A stretch of DNA of 64,000 nt from an uncultured Candidatus Saccharibacteria bacterium. GTDB taxonomy: Bacteria; Patescibacteriota; Saccharimonadia; Saccharimonadales; Saccharimonadaceae. The position numbers and the translations under genes were made by a program. Under the pieces are notes generated by a model that was not told the DNA's origin, ran no database searches, and was given only the letters and a program-made list of their open reading frames with translations. The stretch is taken from assembly GCA_937859515.1 (NCBI GenBank), contig CALMAK010000021.1:1-64000 (forward strand), given 5' to 3'. Shown in pieces: positions 51,122 to 59,786 of the stretch; position 1 is the first letter of the stretch; the number at the start of each line of letters is the position of its first letter.

Positions 51122-52639
51122 ATGGATAAAGGCGAATTATTAACGATAGCACGTCCCAAGCATAATGAAGAGCAGTTGCTCGAGCTTGAATATGCCATCG
51201 ATTTCGCCACTCGCGCACACGAGGGGCAAAAACGTAAAAGTGGGCAGCCCTACATCACTCATCCATTATCTGTTGCTCGTATCCTCACTAAATGGGATAT
51301 GGATATCGACACTGTCATTGCTGGCGTCCTCCATGATACTGTTGAAGATACCGATGTTACACTCGAACAAATTGAAAGTCTTTTCGGACGCGATGTCGCC
51401 TTTTTGGTCGATGGTGTGACTAAGGTCGGTCAAGCACGTAGTGGCATGCGTAACCTTGAAAGCTACCTTCCTCAAACTAAAGATAATTTGACAAAACTAC
51501 TCATTGCCGTCGGACAAGACGTCCGTGTTATCATCATTAAAATTGCCGATCGCCTGCACAACATGCGCACACTCGAGCATATGCCGCGCGAAAAACAAAT
51601 TAAAATCGCCCGTGAAACCATGGAAGTCTTTGCACCTCTTGCCGATCGACTAAATATGGGCCGCGTTCGTGTTCAATTAGAAGAACTGAGCTTTCGCTAT
51701 CTGATGCCAAAAGATTTTGCCAGAACCAAAGCATTGCTCGACTCACGCCTCAGGCGGAGTCAGCGCAAATTAATTCGTGTCAAACATGAAGTCGAGCAAA
51801 AGCTGCTGGATGAGGGTATCGATTTTGAGATGGATGGTCGTGTTAAAAGTGTCTACAGTCTATTCAAGAAGCTCGATCGTTATGATGGCGATATAGAACA
51901 GATCCATGATCTTATCGCCCTTCGCATTATTACCGATGATCTTGATACTTGTTACCTCGTACTGGGCGTCCTCCATGACCTTTACACGCCGCTGTTTGAG
52001 CGTATCAAAGATTACGTGGCCCAGCCAAAACCAAATGGTTATCAAAGCCTGCACACAACGGTACAAACTCCGACTGGTCAGATTGTTGAATTTCAGGTAC
52101 GCACCCGCGAAATGCATGAATATGCCGAACGCGGACTTGCAGCCAGTTTCCACTATAACGAGCAGAAGTTAACCGACGCCTACAAAAAACGTCATATCGC
52201 CGAGCTGCCCGAGCACCTCAAATGGATCAAAGACCTTCAATTGACTGCCGCCAAGGCTGGAAAAAAAGCTATCGCCGATAGCAAGAAGCTGCGCATGGAC
52301 CTATTTCACGATCGCATCTTTGTATACTCACCAAAGGGAGATATTTGGGATTTGCCTCGTGGTGCCTACCCTCTCGATTTCGCCTACCGTATTCACTCGG
52401 ATGTTGCCGCACGCACTAGCGGCTTCAAGGTGAACGGCGCAATGAAGCCATTCAGCTACAAGCTACAGCACGGCGATACCGTTGAAATTCTCACCAATAA
52501 ATCTGCCTCACCCAAGCCAGAATGGAAGAATTATATTATCACCGCACATGCTCGTGATAAGTTGCGTCTACAACTATCACGCCAAAACCGCAACCTTCTC
52601 GAAAAGTTTGCCGGAAAACTTCGTATTCGTCCCGAATAG
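51122..52639 (+). CDS. rel: RelA/SpoT family (p)ppGpp synthetase/hydrolase, short form
   Basis: This stringent-response enzyme makes and probably degrades (p)ppGpp. The protein has 505 aa. The HD hydrolase domain has RAHEGQKRKSGQPYITHP and HDTVEDT (H71-D72), so hydrolysis should be active. The synthetase domain has VYSLFKKLDRYDGDIEQIHDLIALRII and KPNGYQSLHTTV, and a TGS domain follows (IFVYSPKGDIWDLPRGAYPLDFAY). The protein stops soon after TGS and lacks the usual helical, zinc-finger and ACT domains that sense the ribosome. TATACT (51110-51115) lies 6 bases before ATG: leaderless. Confidence 0.93.
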   Translation: MDKGELLTIARPKHNEEQLLELEYAIDFATRAHEGQKRKSGQPYITHPLSVARILTKWDMDIDTVIAGVLHDTVEDTDVTLEQIESLFGRDVAFLVDGVTKVGQARSGMRNLESYLPQTKDNLTKLLIAVGQDVRVIIIKIADRLHNMRTLEHMPREKQIKIARETMEVFAPLADRLNMGRVRVQLEELSFRYLMPKDFARTKALLDSRLRRSQRKLIRVKHEVEQKLLDEGIDFEMDGRVKSVYSLFKKLDRYDGDIEQIHDLIALRIITDDLDTCYLVLGVLHDLYTPLFERIKDYVAQPKPNGYQSLHTTVQTPTGQIVEFQVRTREMHEYAERGLAASFHYNEQKLTDAYKKRHIAELPEHLKWIKDLQLTAAKAGKKAIADSKKLRMDLFHDRIFVYSPKGDIWDLPRGAYPLDFAYRIHSDVAARTSGFKVNGAMKPFSYKLQHGDTVEILTNKSASPKPEWKNYIITAHARDKLRLQLSRQNRNLLEKFAGKLRIRPE

Positions 52640-52647
52640 CAGACGCG

Positions 52648-53076
52648 TTATCGCATTAGTCCAATATCAGACAAATAATGAAACAGTTCTGGATATGGCC
52701 GCCGCAGATCAAGCGATAAGATTTCTTGGGCCGTCAGCCAAGTATATGACTCGTGCTCCCAACTCAGTACTATTTCCTCATCACCCTCTACCTCAGCGAC
52801 ATATACTAAAAAGTTAGATGAGACACCATCATAGAGATATGTGAAACAGCGTCCTAACTGCACCGTTCCAGGTATTGGCGTAATGCCAACTTCTTCGCGA
52901 ATTTCACGGAGAAGCCCCTCCTCAATGTGCTCGTGCGCCTCGATAACTCCGCCCGGCAGATCTGGTTTTTGTGATCTACGCAGATTTTCCGGCCAGTTAC
53001 TGCACGTTAGCATCAAATATTTACCATCAGATCGACGACGAATAAGCGCCTTGGCAGCACGCTCAATAACTACCAT
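52648..53076 (-). CDS. NUDIX hydrolase, 142 aa
   Basis: A Nudix box is present, GGVIEAHEHIEEGLLREIREEVGI (G-x5-E-x7-REI-x-EE-x-G), at about residues 42-65. The rest is compact and soluble. The substrate is not predictable; small Nudix proteins of this type often remove damaged or excess nucleotides. It starts 3 bases after the inorganic pyrophosphatase gene and is co-transcribed with it. It is convergent with rel, whose stop is 8 bases away. Confidence 0.87.
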   Translation of the reverse strand: MVVIERAAKALIRRRSDGKYLMLTCSNWPENLRRSQKPDLPGGVIEAHEHIEEGLLREIREEVGITPIPGTVQLGRCFTYLYDGVSSNFLVYVAEVEGDEEIVLSWEHESYTWLTAQEILSLDLRRPYPELFHYLSDIGLMR

Positions 53077-53079
53077 AGA

Positions 53080-53610
53080 TTAGCGATTATTCCAGCGCTC
53101 GACTGACTCGTGAATAATTGCTTTTGCTTCTTCGATATCGCCAAAGCCCTTCACAATCGTACTACCTGGCTTTTTAAGGTCTTTATAGTGCGTAAAGTGA
53201 TGCTCGATTTGCTTGATGAGTTGCTCTGGTAGATCCGCGAGCGTCTTGATCGCGTTGCCCGTACTGCGATCATCAGCCGGTACCACGATTACCTTATCGT
53301 CAACTTCACCATCATCCTCAAACTTCATCACACCAATGACCTTTGCCTCAAGGAAGATACCTGTTGTCAGTGGCTCGTTAGTGATAATCAGTGCATCCAG
53401 TTCATCACCGTCCTCATCCAATGTCTGAGGAATAAAACCATAATTAGTTGGCTTAGCAAAAATTGCAGGCTCAACACGGTCAAGCTGAAACACTGCAAGT
53501 TCACGGTTCCATTCAATCTTGTGTGAACTGCCGGTTGGTATCTCAACAACAACGTTAATAACACCACCATCAATGTCACCAGGGGTAAGAATCTGATTAA
53601 AGTCAGCCAT
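53080..53610 (-). CDS. ppa: inorganic pyrophosphatase
   Basis: This family I soluble pyrophosphatase hydrolyses PPi released by biosynthesis. The protein has 176 aa. The signature DEDGDELDALI carries the metal-binding aspartates, with further sites in IEIPTGSSHKIEW-like VVEIPTGSSHKIEWNR and VPADDRST. AAGGAG lies 8 bases before ATG, and an extended -10 (TGCTACACT; TACACT 53643-53648) lies upstream. The nudix gene follows in the same operon. Confidence 0.96.
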   Translation of the reverse strand: MADFNQILTPGDIDGGVINVVVEIPTGSSHKIEWNRELAVFQLDRVEPAIFAKPTNYGFIPQTLDEDGDELDALIITNEPLTTGIFLEAKVIGVMKFEDDGEVDDKVIVVPADDRSTGNAIKTLADLPEQLIKQIEHHFTHYKDLKKPGSTIVKGFGDIEEAKAIIHESVERWNNR

Positions 53611-53642
53611 TAAAATCTCCTTTTTGCTACTGTATTACCTTT

Positions 53643-53679
53643 AGTGTAGCATAGTCCATCCATCATAATGGTATATACT
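53643..53679. promoter_or_regulatory. divergent promoters of ppa and the PLD gene
   Basis: TACACT on the minus strand (53643-53648) serves ppa with a true leader. TATACT on the plus strand (53674-53679) lies 9 bases before the PLD start at 53689. The two boxes point away from each other. Confidence 0.65.
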
Positions 53680-53688
53680 AGAGAAAGC

Positions 53689-54666
53689 ATGCAACTCCTC
53701 TCCCCACGAGATTACATTCGTGAAGCCACTGAGCTGATCAATAAAGCAACCCACAAGGTGGCCTTTATCAGCATGGTGCTAACCAATGACGAGTCAACCG
53801 ACGAATTAGTTGAGGCGCTGGCGGCAGCGGCGAAACGGGGCGTTGAAGTACAAGTGGCGGGCGATATGTTTACCTACACCGAATTATCTGGGCAATTTAT
53901 TCCATCGCATTATCTCAGCAAGCGCGTCAGATCAACCACGCGCATGGCACGAACCCTGTCGGGCGCCGGTGTTGACTTTCATTGGCTAGGACGACTAAAT
54001 ATCACCACCATATCTGGGCGCACCCATAGCAAATGGTGTGTCGTAGACGACGTTGTCTTTGCGTTTGGTGGTGTCAACTTGTACGAAAAAGGTATCGAAA
54101 ATATCGACTACATGTTTCGTGTTAAAAATGCCGAGCTAGCACACAAACTTGCAGTCGAACAGCGGCGCATTGTTGCCGCCGACAAAGCACGCCACGCGTA
54201 TCGTAGTCATATATTTAATCTCAACAGTAAAAGTACCGTGTTATTTGATGCTGGCTTCTTTGGTGAGTCCGTTATTTATCAACGCGCCTGCCAACTGGCT
54301 GCTGATGCCAAACATATTACCTTGGTATCACAGTACTGTCCTACTGGTAAACTAAATCGACTATTACGGCAAACCAATACAACCCTCTACTTTAACCCTT
54401 GGCAGCAAGCCAAAGGATTCAACCGATTGGTAATTCGTATGGGTATGTACCTGACTAAACTCACCACAGCCTACACACGCAAGAACTATCTCCACGCAAA
54501 ATGTATTGTCTTCACCTTCCATGACGGCAGCAAAGCTGCGATTACAGGATCGCATAATTTCGTCAACGGTGGCGTCCTACTAGGCACCCGCGAAATTGCG
54601 CTCGAAACACGCGACAAAAAAATCATCGCGCAGCTAGAAAAGTTTATTGAAACGCAGGTAGCGTAA
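53689..54666 (+). CDS. phospholipase D superfamily protein (cardiolipin synthase-like)
   Basis: This 325-aa protein has two HKD motifs: HSKWCVVDDVVFAFGGVN (about residue 111) and HAKCIVFTFHDGSKAAITGSHNF (about 270). These form the paired phosphatidyl-transfer active site of cardiolipin synthases and related PLD enzymes. No membrane helix is obvious, unlike classical ClsA. The ATG at 53689 is chosen because the TATACT box (53674-53679) lies 9 bases before it and inside the longer frame from 53668. A GC-rich structured segment follows the stop. Confidence 0.88.
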   Translation: MQLLSPRDYIREATELINKATHKVAFISMVLTNDESTDELVEALAAAAKRGVEVQVAGDMFTYTELSGQFIPSHYLSKRVRSTTRMARTLSGAGVDFHWLGRLNITTISGRTHSKWCVVDDVVFAFGGVNLYEKGIENIDYMFRVKNAELAHKLAVEQRRIVAADKARHAYRSHIFNLNSKSTVLFDAGFFGESVIYQRACQLAADAKHITLVSQYCPTGKLNRLLRQTNTTLYFNPWQQAKGFNRLVIRMGMYLTKLTTAYTRKNYLHAKCIVFTFHDGSKAAITGSHNFVNGGVLLGTREIALETRDKKIIAQLEKFIETQVA

Positions 54667-54774
54667 ACTCCCAGCCACGGGTGGCGCGAGGAGGGGCGGA
54701 CGACGGGGTCCCCAGGAAACAAGCTATTGTTTTCTGGGGTGTCGAGCGAGCGACAGGACCCGAGGGGAGAGTTT
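54665..54774 (+). other. GC-rich multi-helix intergenic structure (candidate RNA or compound terminator)
   Basis: The plus-strand RNA folds compactly. Outer AAACTC/GAGTTT (54665-54670 with 54769-54774) encloses a GCCA/TGGC hairpin and then a three-way junction. That junction consists of GGGTCC/GGACCC (54706-54711 with 54756-54761), an 11-bp helix 54712-54722 with 54727-54737 capped by GCTA, and TGTCG/CGACA (54740-54744 with 54751-54755). One pair is G-U only in plus-strand RNA. It lies between the convergent PLD and trxB genes, so a terminator or REP-like role is possible. Confidence 0.5.
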
Positions 54775-54779
54775 GTTGC

Positions 54780-55718
54780 CTAAATGCGCTTTAGCTCGTC
54801 CAAATACTCGCGAATACTAAGGGCGGCCGAAGCTCCCTCACCCACCGCACTAGCAATTTGCATAGTTGCGCCGCTACGAACGTCGCCACTCGCAAAGACA
54901 CCCGGCATACTCGTCTCAAGCTTAGCATCCGTCTTAACCAAACGTTGCTCGTCAAGTTCAATTGCGCTTCCAATCAAAAACTCTGTATTTGGATTGAGTC
55001 CTACAAAGATAAAGATACCATCAGTCTCAAAGGTTATCTTTTCACCATCTTGTGTGCCGACAACTGACGTTACTTTGTTATCAGTTGTAACAATTTCGTC
55101 AGTTGTCGTGCCAAGATGCACCGTGATCTTACCCTCGTCAACGTACTTTTGCAATTCGTGCCGCAAGACTTCACTCGCCTTCACCGTACTGCGCACCAAC
55201 AAATCGATATGCGTTGTAAAGCGCGTCAAGAAAATTGCTTCTTGTACGGCTGAATTACCACCGCCAACCACCACTAATCGCCTATCTCGGTAAAATGCAC
55301 CGTCACACGTTGCACAATAGTGCACACCGCGACCATAAAATTCTGCTTCACCAGGAATGCCGAGCTTATTGTAGTCGCTTCCCGTTGCAATGAGAACTGC
55401 CTTAGCACGCTTTTCAACACCATCAACAACGACAACTTTTTCCTTACCTTCGTCGCGAATTTCCGATACCTCACCAAAATCGATCACCGCACCAAAGCGC
55501 TCGGCTTGCTTTTCCAGCTGTCCCGCCAGCGTCATACCCTCAATGCCATCAGGAAATCCAGGATAATTATCAACTTTGTCGGTGATTGCCGCCATACCGC
55601 CAATCACCCCTTTTTCGTACAATACCGTGTCAAGATCTTCACGCGTTGTATAGACAGCTGCCGCCAGCGCGCTCGGACCAGCGCCAATCATAATGACGTC
55701 TTTAACCTCTGCACTCAT
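54780..55718 (-). CDS. trxB: thioredoxin reductase
   Basis: This FAD/NADPH enzyme reduces thioredoxin. The protein has 312 aa: FAD motif IMIGAGPSALAAAVY (residues 9-23), redox CATC at 135-138, NADPH motif VVVGGGNSAVQEAIFL, and C-terminal GVFASGDVRSGATMQIASAVGEGASAA. It starts 2 bases after the FKBP gene, so the two are co-expressed. Thioredoxin itself is not in the window. Confidence 0.95.
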   Translation of the reverse strand: MSAEVKDVIMIGAGPSALAAAVYTTREDLDTVLYEKGVIGGMAAITDKVDNYPGFPDGIEGMTLAGQLEKQAERFGAVIDFGEVSEIRDEGKEKVVVVDGVEKRAKAVLIATGSDYNKLGIPGEAEFYGRGVHYCATCDGAFYRDRRLVVVGGGNSAVQEAIFLTRFTTHIDLLVRSTVKASEVLRHELQKYVDEGKITVHLGTTTDEIVTTDNKVTSVVGTQDGEKITFETDGIFIFVGLNPNTEFLIGSAIELDEQRLVKTDAKLETSMPGVFASGDVRSGATMQIASAVGEGASAALSIREYLDELKRI

Positions 55719-55720
55719 AC

Positions 55721-56458
55721 TTATAGCCCCGCGCCATATGTTCGGCGATAATAATCATTCAGCTCACGCGGTACAGCTGGCTGCTCGATCGCCTCAGTTG
55801 CACTACGATCAGGCGTTGGAATCACCATAATCACAAACTTCAATGGTGTATTCGCAGGAATATCTGCACCGCCACCTTGCTCGCCGTACGCCTTATCCGC
55901 AGGCAACGTCAATTCGCGCACACCACCAATCTTCATACCCAAGACACCCTCTGTCCATCCTGTAATAACATTACCCGTCTGACCACCAGGGAACACCCAC
56001 GTACCACTCGACTGACGATCAAGCGGTTGCCCCAATGCCGTCTTATCTTCATTAAATGACGAATCAAACATTTTTCCATCTGGATTCCATCCGAAGTAAT
56101 ACACCGTATACGCCGACTCGCTCGTAATTTCTTCGCCGTCACCTTGATTGAGATCCTCGGTAGCCAACTCCTTCACGCTATCCGCGTCGAAAGCTGCCAC
56201 GCGAGATGTATACTGGTAAAATTCATCAAAGTACTTACCGGAAAGCTCGGCTGCGATCTTATCATTAATTACGTTCACCTTCTTTTGGTAGTCACTGTAG
56301 GCTGATTGATATTCCTTCTCAAGACGCTCAATACGCGCCTGTTCTGATGCCTGGTTTTTTGGTGCCAAGACCATTACCAAAAAGCTGCCCATCGTACCAG
56401 CAGTCAATACGATTGCAATAATCCAAATGCCAATCCTCTGGCTCTTTGCTGTTGCCAT
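55721..56458 (-). CDS. membrane-anchored FKBP-type peptidyl-prolyl isomerase
   Basis: This 245-aa protein has an N-terminal membrane helix (about residues 9-30), a coiled-coil segment (about 33-75), and a C-terminal FKBP domain (about 130-225). The FKBP domain shows GKMFDSSFNEDK, the VITGWTEGVLGMKIGGVREL strand pair, and LPADKAYGEQGGGADIPANTPL. It probably helps fold exported proteins on the outer face of the membrane. The start at 56456-56458 follows GGGAGAG by 6 bases; an upstream in-frame ATG (56479) has no such site. It lies 54 bases after pheT and 2 bases before trxB. Confidence 0.92.
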   Translation of the reverse strand: MATAKSQRIGIWIIAIVLTAGTMGSFLVMVLAPKNQASEQARIERLEKEYQSAYSDYQKKVNVINDKIAAELSGKYFDEFYQYTSRVAAFDADSVKELATEDLNQGDGEEITSESAYTVYYFGWNPDGKMFDSSFNEDKTALGQPLDRQSSGTWVFPGGQTGNVITGWTEGVLGMKIGGVRELTLPADKAYGEQGGGADIPANTPLKFVIMVIPTPDRSATEAIEQPAVPRELNDYYRRTYGAGL

Positions 56459-56512
56459 TATTCTCTCCCTCTCTTTCAACTCTTTCTAATATATCATGCT
56501 AAGCGGAACGTT

Positions 56513-59029
56513 TTAAATAATCGCTGCGCCGAGCTTCTCCACGACCATACGTGCAGCCGCATCAACAATCTCGTTTGCCGTCTCGCTCGTTAATGTTGTT
56601 TCATACGGCGTTAGCCGTGTGCGCAATGTAATGTGCCGTGATGCACCATTACCCTTGTATATGTCAACGGGTTTAATATCAATGGCAACGTTCTCGGTCT
56701 GTAGCGCAGCGAAAAACACCTGAACTAACGCATCATATGTCACCTCTTCAGCAATCTCAAAACACGTATCACGCTCGACTGATGGATAGCGACTCAGTGG
56801 CTTATAGCTGTCTTGAGCTGACTTTTGTGCCAATAACAATCCCTCAGTAAACAGCTCGAATCCAGCTACATAATCTGGTAACTTGAAAGCCTTCCTCACT
56901 GATGGTGCATATTCACCAATAATGCCAATCGCCTGTCCTGACGCTTGGTCAACCACCCGTGCCGTACGCCCTTCAACAAATGGCGCTGCCGCCGTTAGTG
57001 TCATCCCGCCAGTAGGCAGCGATTTATACTCAAGCTGCATGCCAAGATTTGACGCCATATAATCCAGCATTTTCTTAACTTTATAGTACGCCGCGCCTGA
57101 CTGCGCCGTTTTTGATGCATACGTCAACGCAATTCGCGCAGGCTCGACTGGCAAACCTCCACTATCCAAGCCAGCCTTCTTGCTATGGCTTCTGCCAATT
57201 TCAAATAATGCAAATTCGTCATACCCTGCCTTAATGTTGCCATGCATCTTATCGAGTAGACTTGGTGTTAAGCTGAGACGATAGTACTGCAAATCAGGAC
57301 TTAATGCGTTTGATAGCTTATACGCGTCACTACCGTCTTGTCCGGCCGCCTTTACGACACGTTCGTGAACAAAGCTATAGGTCAATACCTCATTTGCGCC
57401 AGCATGTGCCAAACTTTCACGAACTGTCTGCACTAATTCGCGATACGGATTCTTTGCAGTCGGCTTGGTGCTTCTTCTTGGCAATTCACGCGGCAACTTA
57501 TCATAGCCATATAGACGACCAACTTCCTCGACAACATCTTCAGGCAGCTCAATATCAGTACGCCAGAATGGTGCCGTAATGCTCAGCTCATCATCGTCAT
57601 CACCAGGCTTAAAGACCGCAAAGTTTGCTGCACGTAAAATATTGCCTATCATAACGCCTGAAAGATTGAGGCCAAGGCGCTCATTAATAAATTTCACGCT
57701 TACCAGTTGCTCGCCATGTAGTGTCCCGGTATCCGTTTGATCAGTAAAGTCATTTTCGTCATATACGCTGCTCGCTTGTATGGCACCCGTATACTGTCCC
57801 ATCAGCTCCATCAGTTTTGCAATTACGCGATCGTTTTGCAATTTCGACTGGCCCTTGTTAAATCTCGTCAGTGCATCAGTAAATAGACCATATCTCATAG
57901 AGCTCTTGCGTACTGCGTACATGTCAAATGTTGCCACTTCCAGCACGATATTCTTTGTATCGGCCGACACCTCAGAATTACCGCCGCCCATCACACCGGC
58001 CAGACCGACAATACCTTCACCATCAGCAATCACAATGTCGTCAGGCGTCAGTTCGTAGGTTTTACCATTCAACAGCTCTGCTTTCTCGCCCATGCGCGCC
58101 ATACGTACACCTAATTTATGCCCGCGCAGCTTGTCATAATCGTAGGCATGCGTCGGCTGTGCTGTCAGCAACATAATATAATTCGTCAGATCAACTACAT
58201 TATTAATCGGCTTGCCGCCCCAACGTACTAATTCGCAGCGTAGCCACAATGGGCTTGGACCGATTGTCACATTTTGCATTGCGACTGCCATAAACCGCGG
58301 CGCCAAGTCGCGCGCATCATTAAATACTGTCAGAGACAAACCTGTCGCGTCACTGAAAGGTTCACGCGTCCAATACCAACCGTCTGGTATCATATGCTGT
58401 TCAGCATGCTCATCACTGCTTGTGTCTGGTCGAAGAATGGCATAGATTTCACGCGCCACACCCAGCTGTCCGAATAAATCAGGGCGATGCGTAAACATTT
58501 TATTTTCAATATCAATAATCGTATCATCAAGACCAAATACTTCAGCAAAGTTTGCACCTTCCTTTAGTGTCTTTCCCTGAGGGATATCAGCGTCGGTAAT
58601 CTCGACAATGCCATCATGATCATCGCCAATTGCCAGCTCCTTCGCGCTGGCCATCATGCCGTTGCTCATCACACCACGCAGTTCACGTGCGCCCAATACA
58701 AACGGCTCGTCATCATCAAATGTTGATGGAACAGTGCTTGATGGTGGCAGCCAGATCGCCCACATACCTGCATGAACATTTGGCGCGCCGCATACCACTT
58801 GGACTAAATTTCCCGTCCCCGCATCAATTTTACAAACTGATAATTTGTCAGCATTAGCATGCTTTTCACATTCAATAACTTTGACAATTTTTGCATCTTT
58901 ATATTTTTCGCCAAGATTGATCACCTCCTCAACGCCACCCAATTGCGCGTTAACCCGTGCCGCCAGCTCATCCACAGGGGGCAACTCAAGCCCTGTATAT
59001 TCCTTCATTGTATTGAGGCTTACTTTCAC
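56513..59029 (-). CDS. pheT: phenylalanine--tRNA ligase subunit beta
   Basis: This is the beta subunit of the alpha2-beta2 PheRS. The 838-aa protein is full length. It has an EMAP/OB tRNA-binding domain near the N-terminus (VIECEKHANADKLSVCKID), the B3/B4 editing domain, B5, the catalytic-like core and a C-terminal ferredoxin-fold anticodon-binding domain (YPSVERDTCFEI). It overlaps the HIT gene by 4 bases and is in one operon with pheS, from which it is separated by two small genes. Confidence 0.96.
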   Translation of the reverse strand: MKVSLNTMKEYTGLELPPVDELAARVNAQLGGVEEVINLGEKYKDAKIVKVIECEKHANADKLSVCKIDAGTGNLVQVVCGAPNVHAGMWAIWLPPSSTVPSTFDDDEPFVLGARELRGVMSNGMMASAKELAIGDDHDGIVEITDADIPQGKTLKEGANFAEVFGLDDTIIDIENKMFTHRPDLFGQLGVAREIYAILRPDTSSDEHAEQHMIPDGWYWTREPFSDATGLSLTVFNDARDLAPRFMAVAMQNVTIGPSPLWLRCELVRWGGKPINNVVDLTNYIMLLTAQPTHAYDYDKLRGHKLGVRMARMGEKAELLNGKTYELTPDDIVIADGEGIVGLAGVMGGGNSEVSADTKNIVLEVATFDMYAVRKSSMRYGLFTDALTRFNKGQSKLQNDRVIAKLMELMGQYTGAIQASSVYDENDFTDQTDTGTLHGEQLVSVKFINERLGLNLSGVMIGNILRAANFAVFKPGDDDDELSITAPFWRTDIELPEDVVEEVGRLYGYDKLPRELPRRSTKPTAKNPYRELVQTVRESLAHAGANEVLTYSFVHERVVKAAGQDGSDAYKLSNALSPDLQYYRLSLTPSLLDKMHGNIKAGYDEFALFEIGRSHSKKAGLDSGGLPVEPARIALTYASKTAQSGAAYYKVKKMLDYMASNLGMQLEYKSLPTGGMTLTAAAPFVEGRTARVVDQASGQAIGIIGEYAPSVRKAFKLPDYVAGFELFTEGLLLAQKSAQDSYKPLSRYPSVERDTCFEIAEEVTYDALVQVFFAALQTENVAIDIKPVDIYKGNGASRHITLRTRLTPYETTLTSETANEIVDAAARMVVEKLGAAII

Positions 59030-59475
59030 TGCACACCTCGAATCTGCGCCTGAATTTCGTCCAGCCGCTCGTCACTCATCTTTGGACCCTCGGCCGTCGT
59101 TAGCCATCCCTGATATTCTTCGTTAAATTCTTGATGTGGCGACCAGACACCGGTTTCATCAGCCAACTGGCCGTGTAACGGAATTAATTTCGCATGAACA
59201 TGCGCAATGCCCGTACCTTCAAAAATCAGTGCCACACGCGAGGTATTAAACGCACGCTCAAGAATGTTTGCAACCGTCTTAACTGCCTGCATATATTCAG
59301 CATAAAAATCATCACCCAACGAAAATACATAATCACCAGGATTTTCCTTCGGAATTACTACGGTAAAGCCAGGTGTATTTGGAAATGGAGTCAAAAATGC
59401 GAGAAACTTTTCGTCTTCCCAGACCTGCCATGATTTCATTTCACCCGAAACGATTTTGTCAAAAATTGTACTCAT
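59026..59475 (-). CDS. HIT-family protein with altered histidine triad
   Basis: This 149-aa HIT domain starts FDKIVSGEMKSWQVWEDEKFLAF and has the family core GTGIAHVHAKLIPLHG near residue 100. In canonical HIT hydrolases this is H-x-H-x-H; here the third His is Lys (HVHAK). The middle catalytic His is kept, so activity on nucleotide conjugates is plausible but may be changed. It lies between mazG-like and pheT genes, each with 4-base overlaps. Confidence 0.85.
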   Translation of the reverse strand: MSTIFDKIVSGEMKSWQVWEDEKFLAFLTPFPNTPGFTVVIPKENPGDYVFSLGDDFYAEYMQAVKTVANILERAFNTSRVALIFEGTGIAHVHAKLIPLHGQLADETGVWSPHQEFNEEYQGWLTTAEGPKMSDERLDEIQAQIRGVQ

Positions 59476-59786
59476 GCTAATCTCTCCTCAAGCTCATCCA
59501 TCGTCCCATTAAATGCTACCTCTAAATCAACTCCATAGTGGTGTGCGATCACCAATAGCGACCACAAACAATCACCAAGCTCATGCTTTAGCTTCGCGTC
59601 AATATCCTCACCACGACGTTTTCCCTCTTTTGCCATAACAAGCTTCATAAGATCGCCGACATCTCCAACAAACCCTGCAGTATAATCCGCCCCATCCCAC
59701 TTCTTACGACCATCATTTGCATTTAGTTGATCGTACTTTCGACGAATCTCCTGCGCCCTTTCTTGTAATTCAGTTAGGTCACTCAT
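59472..59786 (-). CDS. MazG-like nucleotide pyrophosphohydrolase
   Basis: This 104-aa all-helical protein has the acidic motifs of MazG/dUTPase-type pyrophosphohydrolases: a GDVGDLMKLVMAKE-like first helix and KHELGDCLWSLLVIAHHYGVDL as the second (E-x2-D pattern). It probably removes pyrophosphate from non-canonical NTPs. The ATG overlaps the pheS stop by one base. Its place between pheS and the HIT gene suggests nucleotide clean-up linked to translation, but this is inference. Confidence 0.82.
   Translation of the reverse strand: MSDLTELQERAQEIRRKYDQLNANDGRKKWDGADYTAGFVGDVGDLMKLVMAKEGKRRGEDIDAKLKHELGDCLWSLLVIAHHYGVDLEVAFNGTMDELEERLA

Noticed and set aside
53668-53688. Upstream ATG of the PLD gene
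   Set aside because: The TATACT box lies inside this extension 9 bases before the ATG at 53689, so the longer form would not be transcribed from that promoter.
54665-54774. Signal recognition particle or tmRNA gene
   Set aside because: The conserved SRP domain IV loop sequences and the tmRNA tRNA-like ends are not present.
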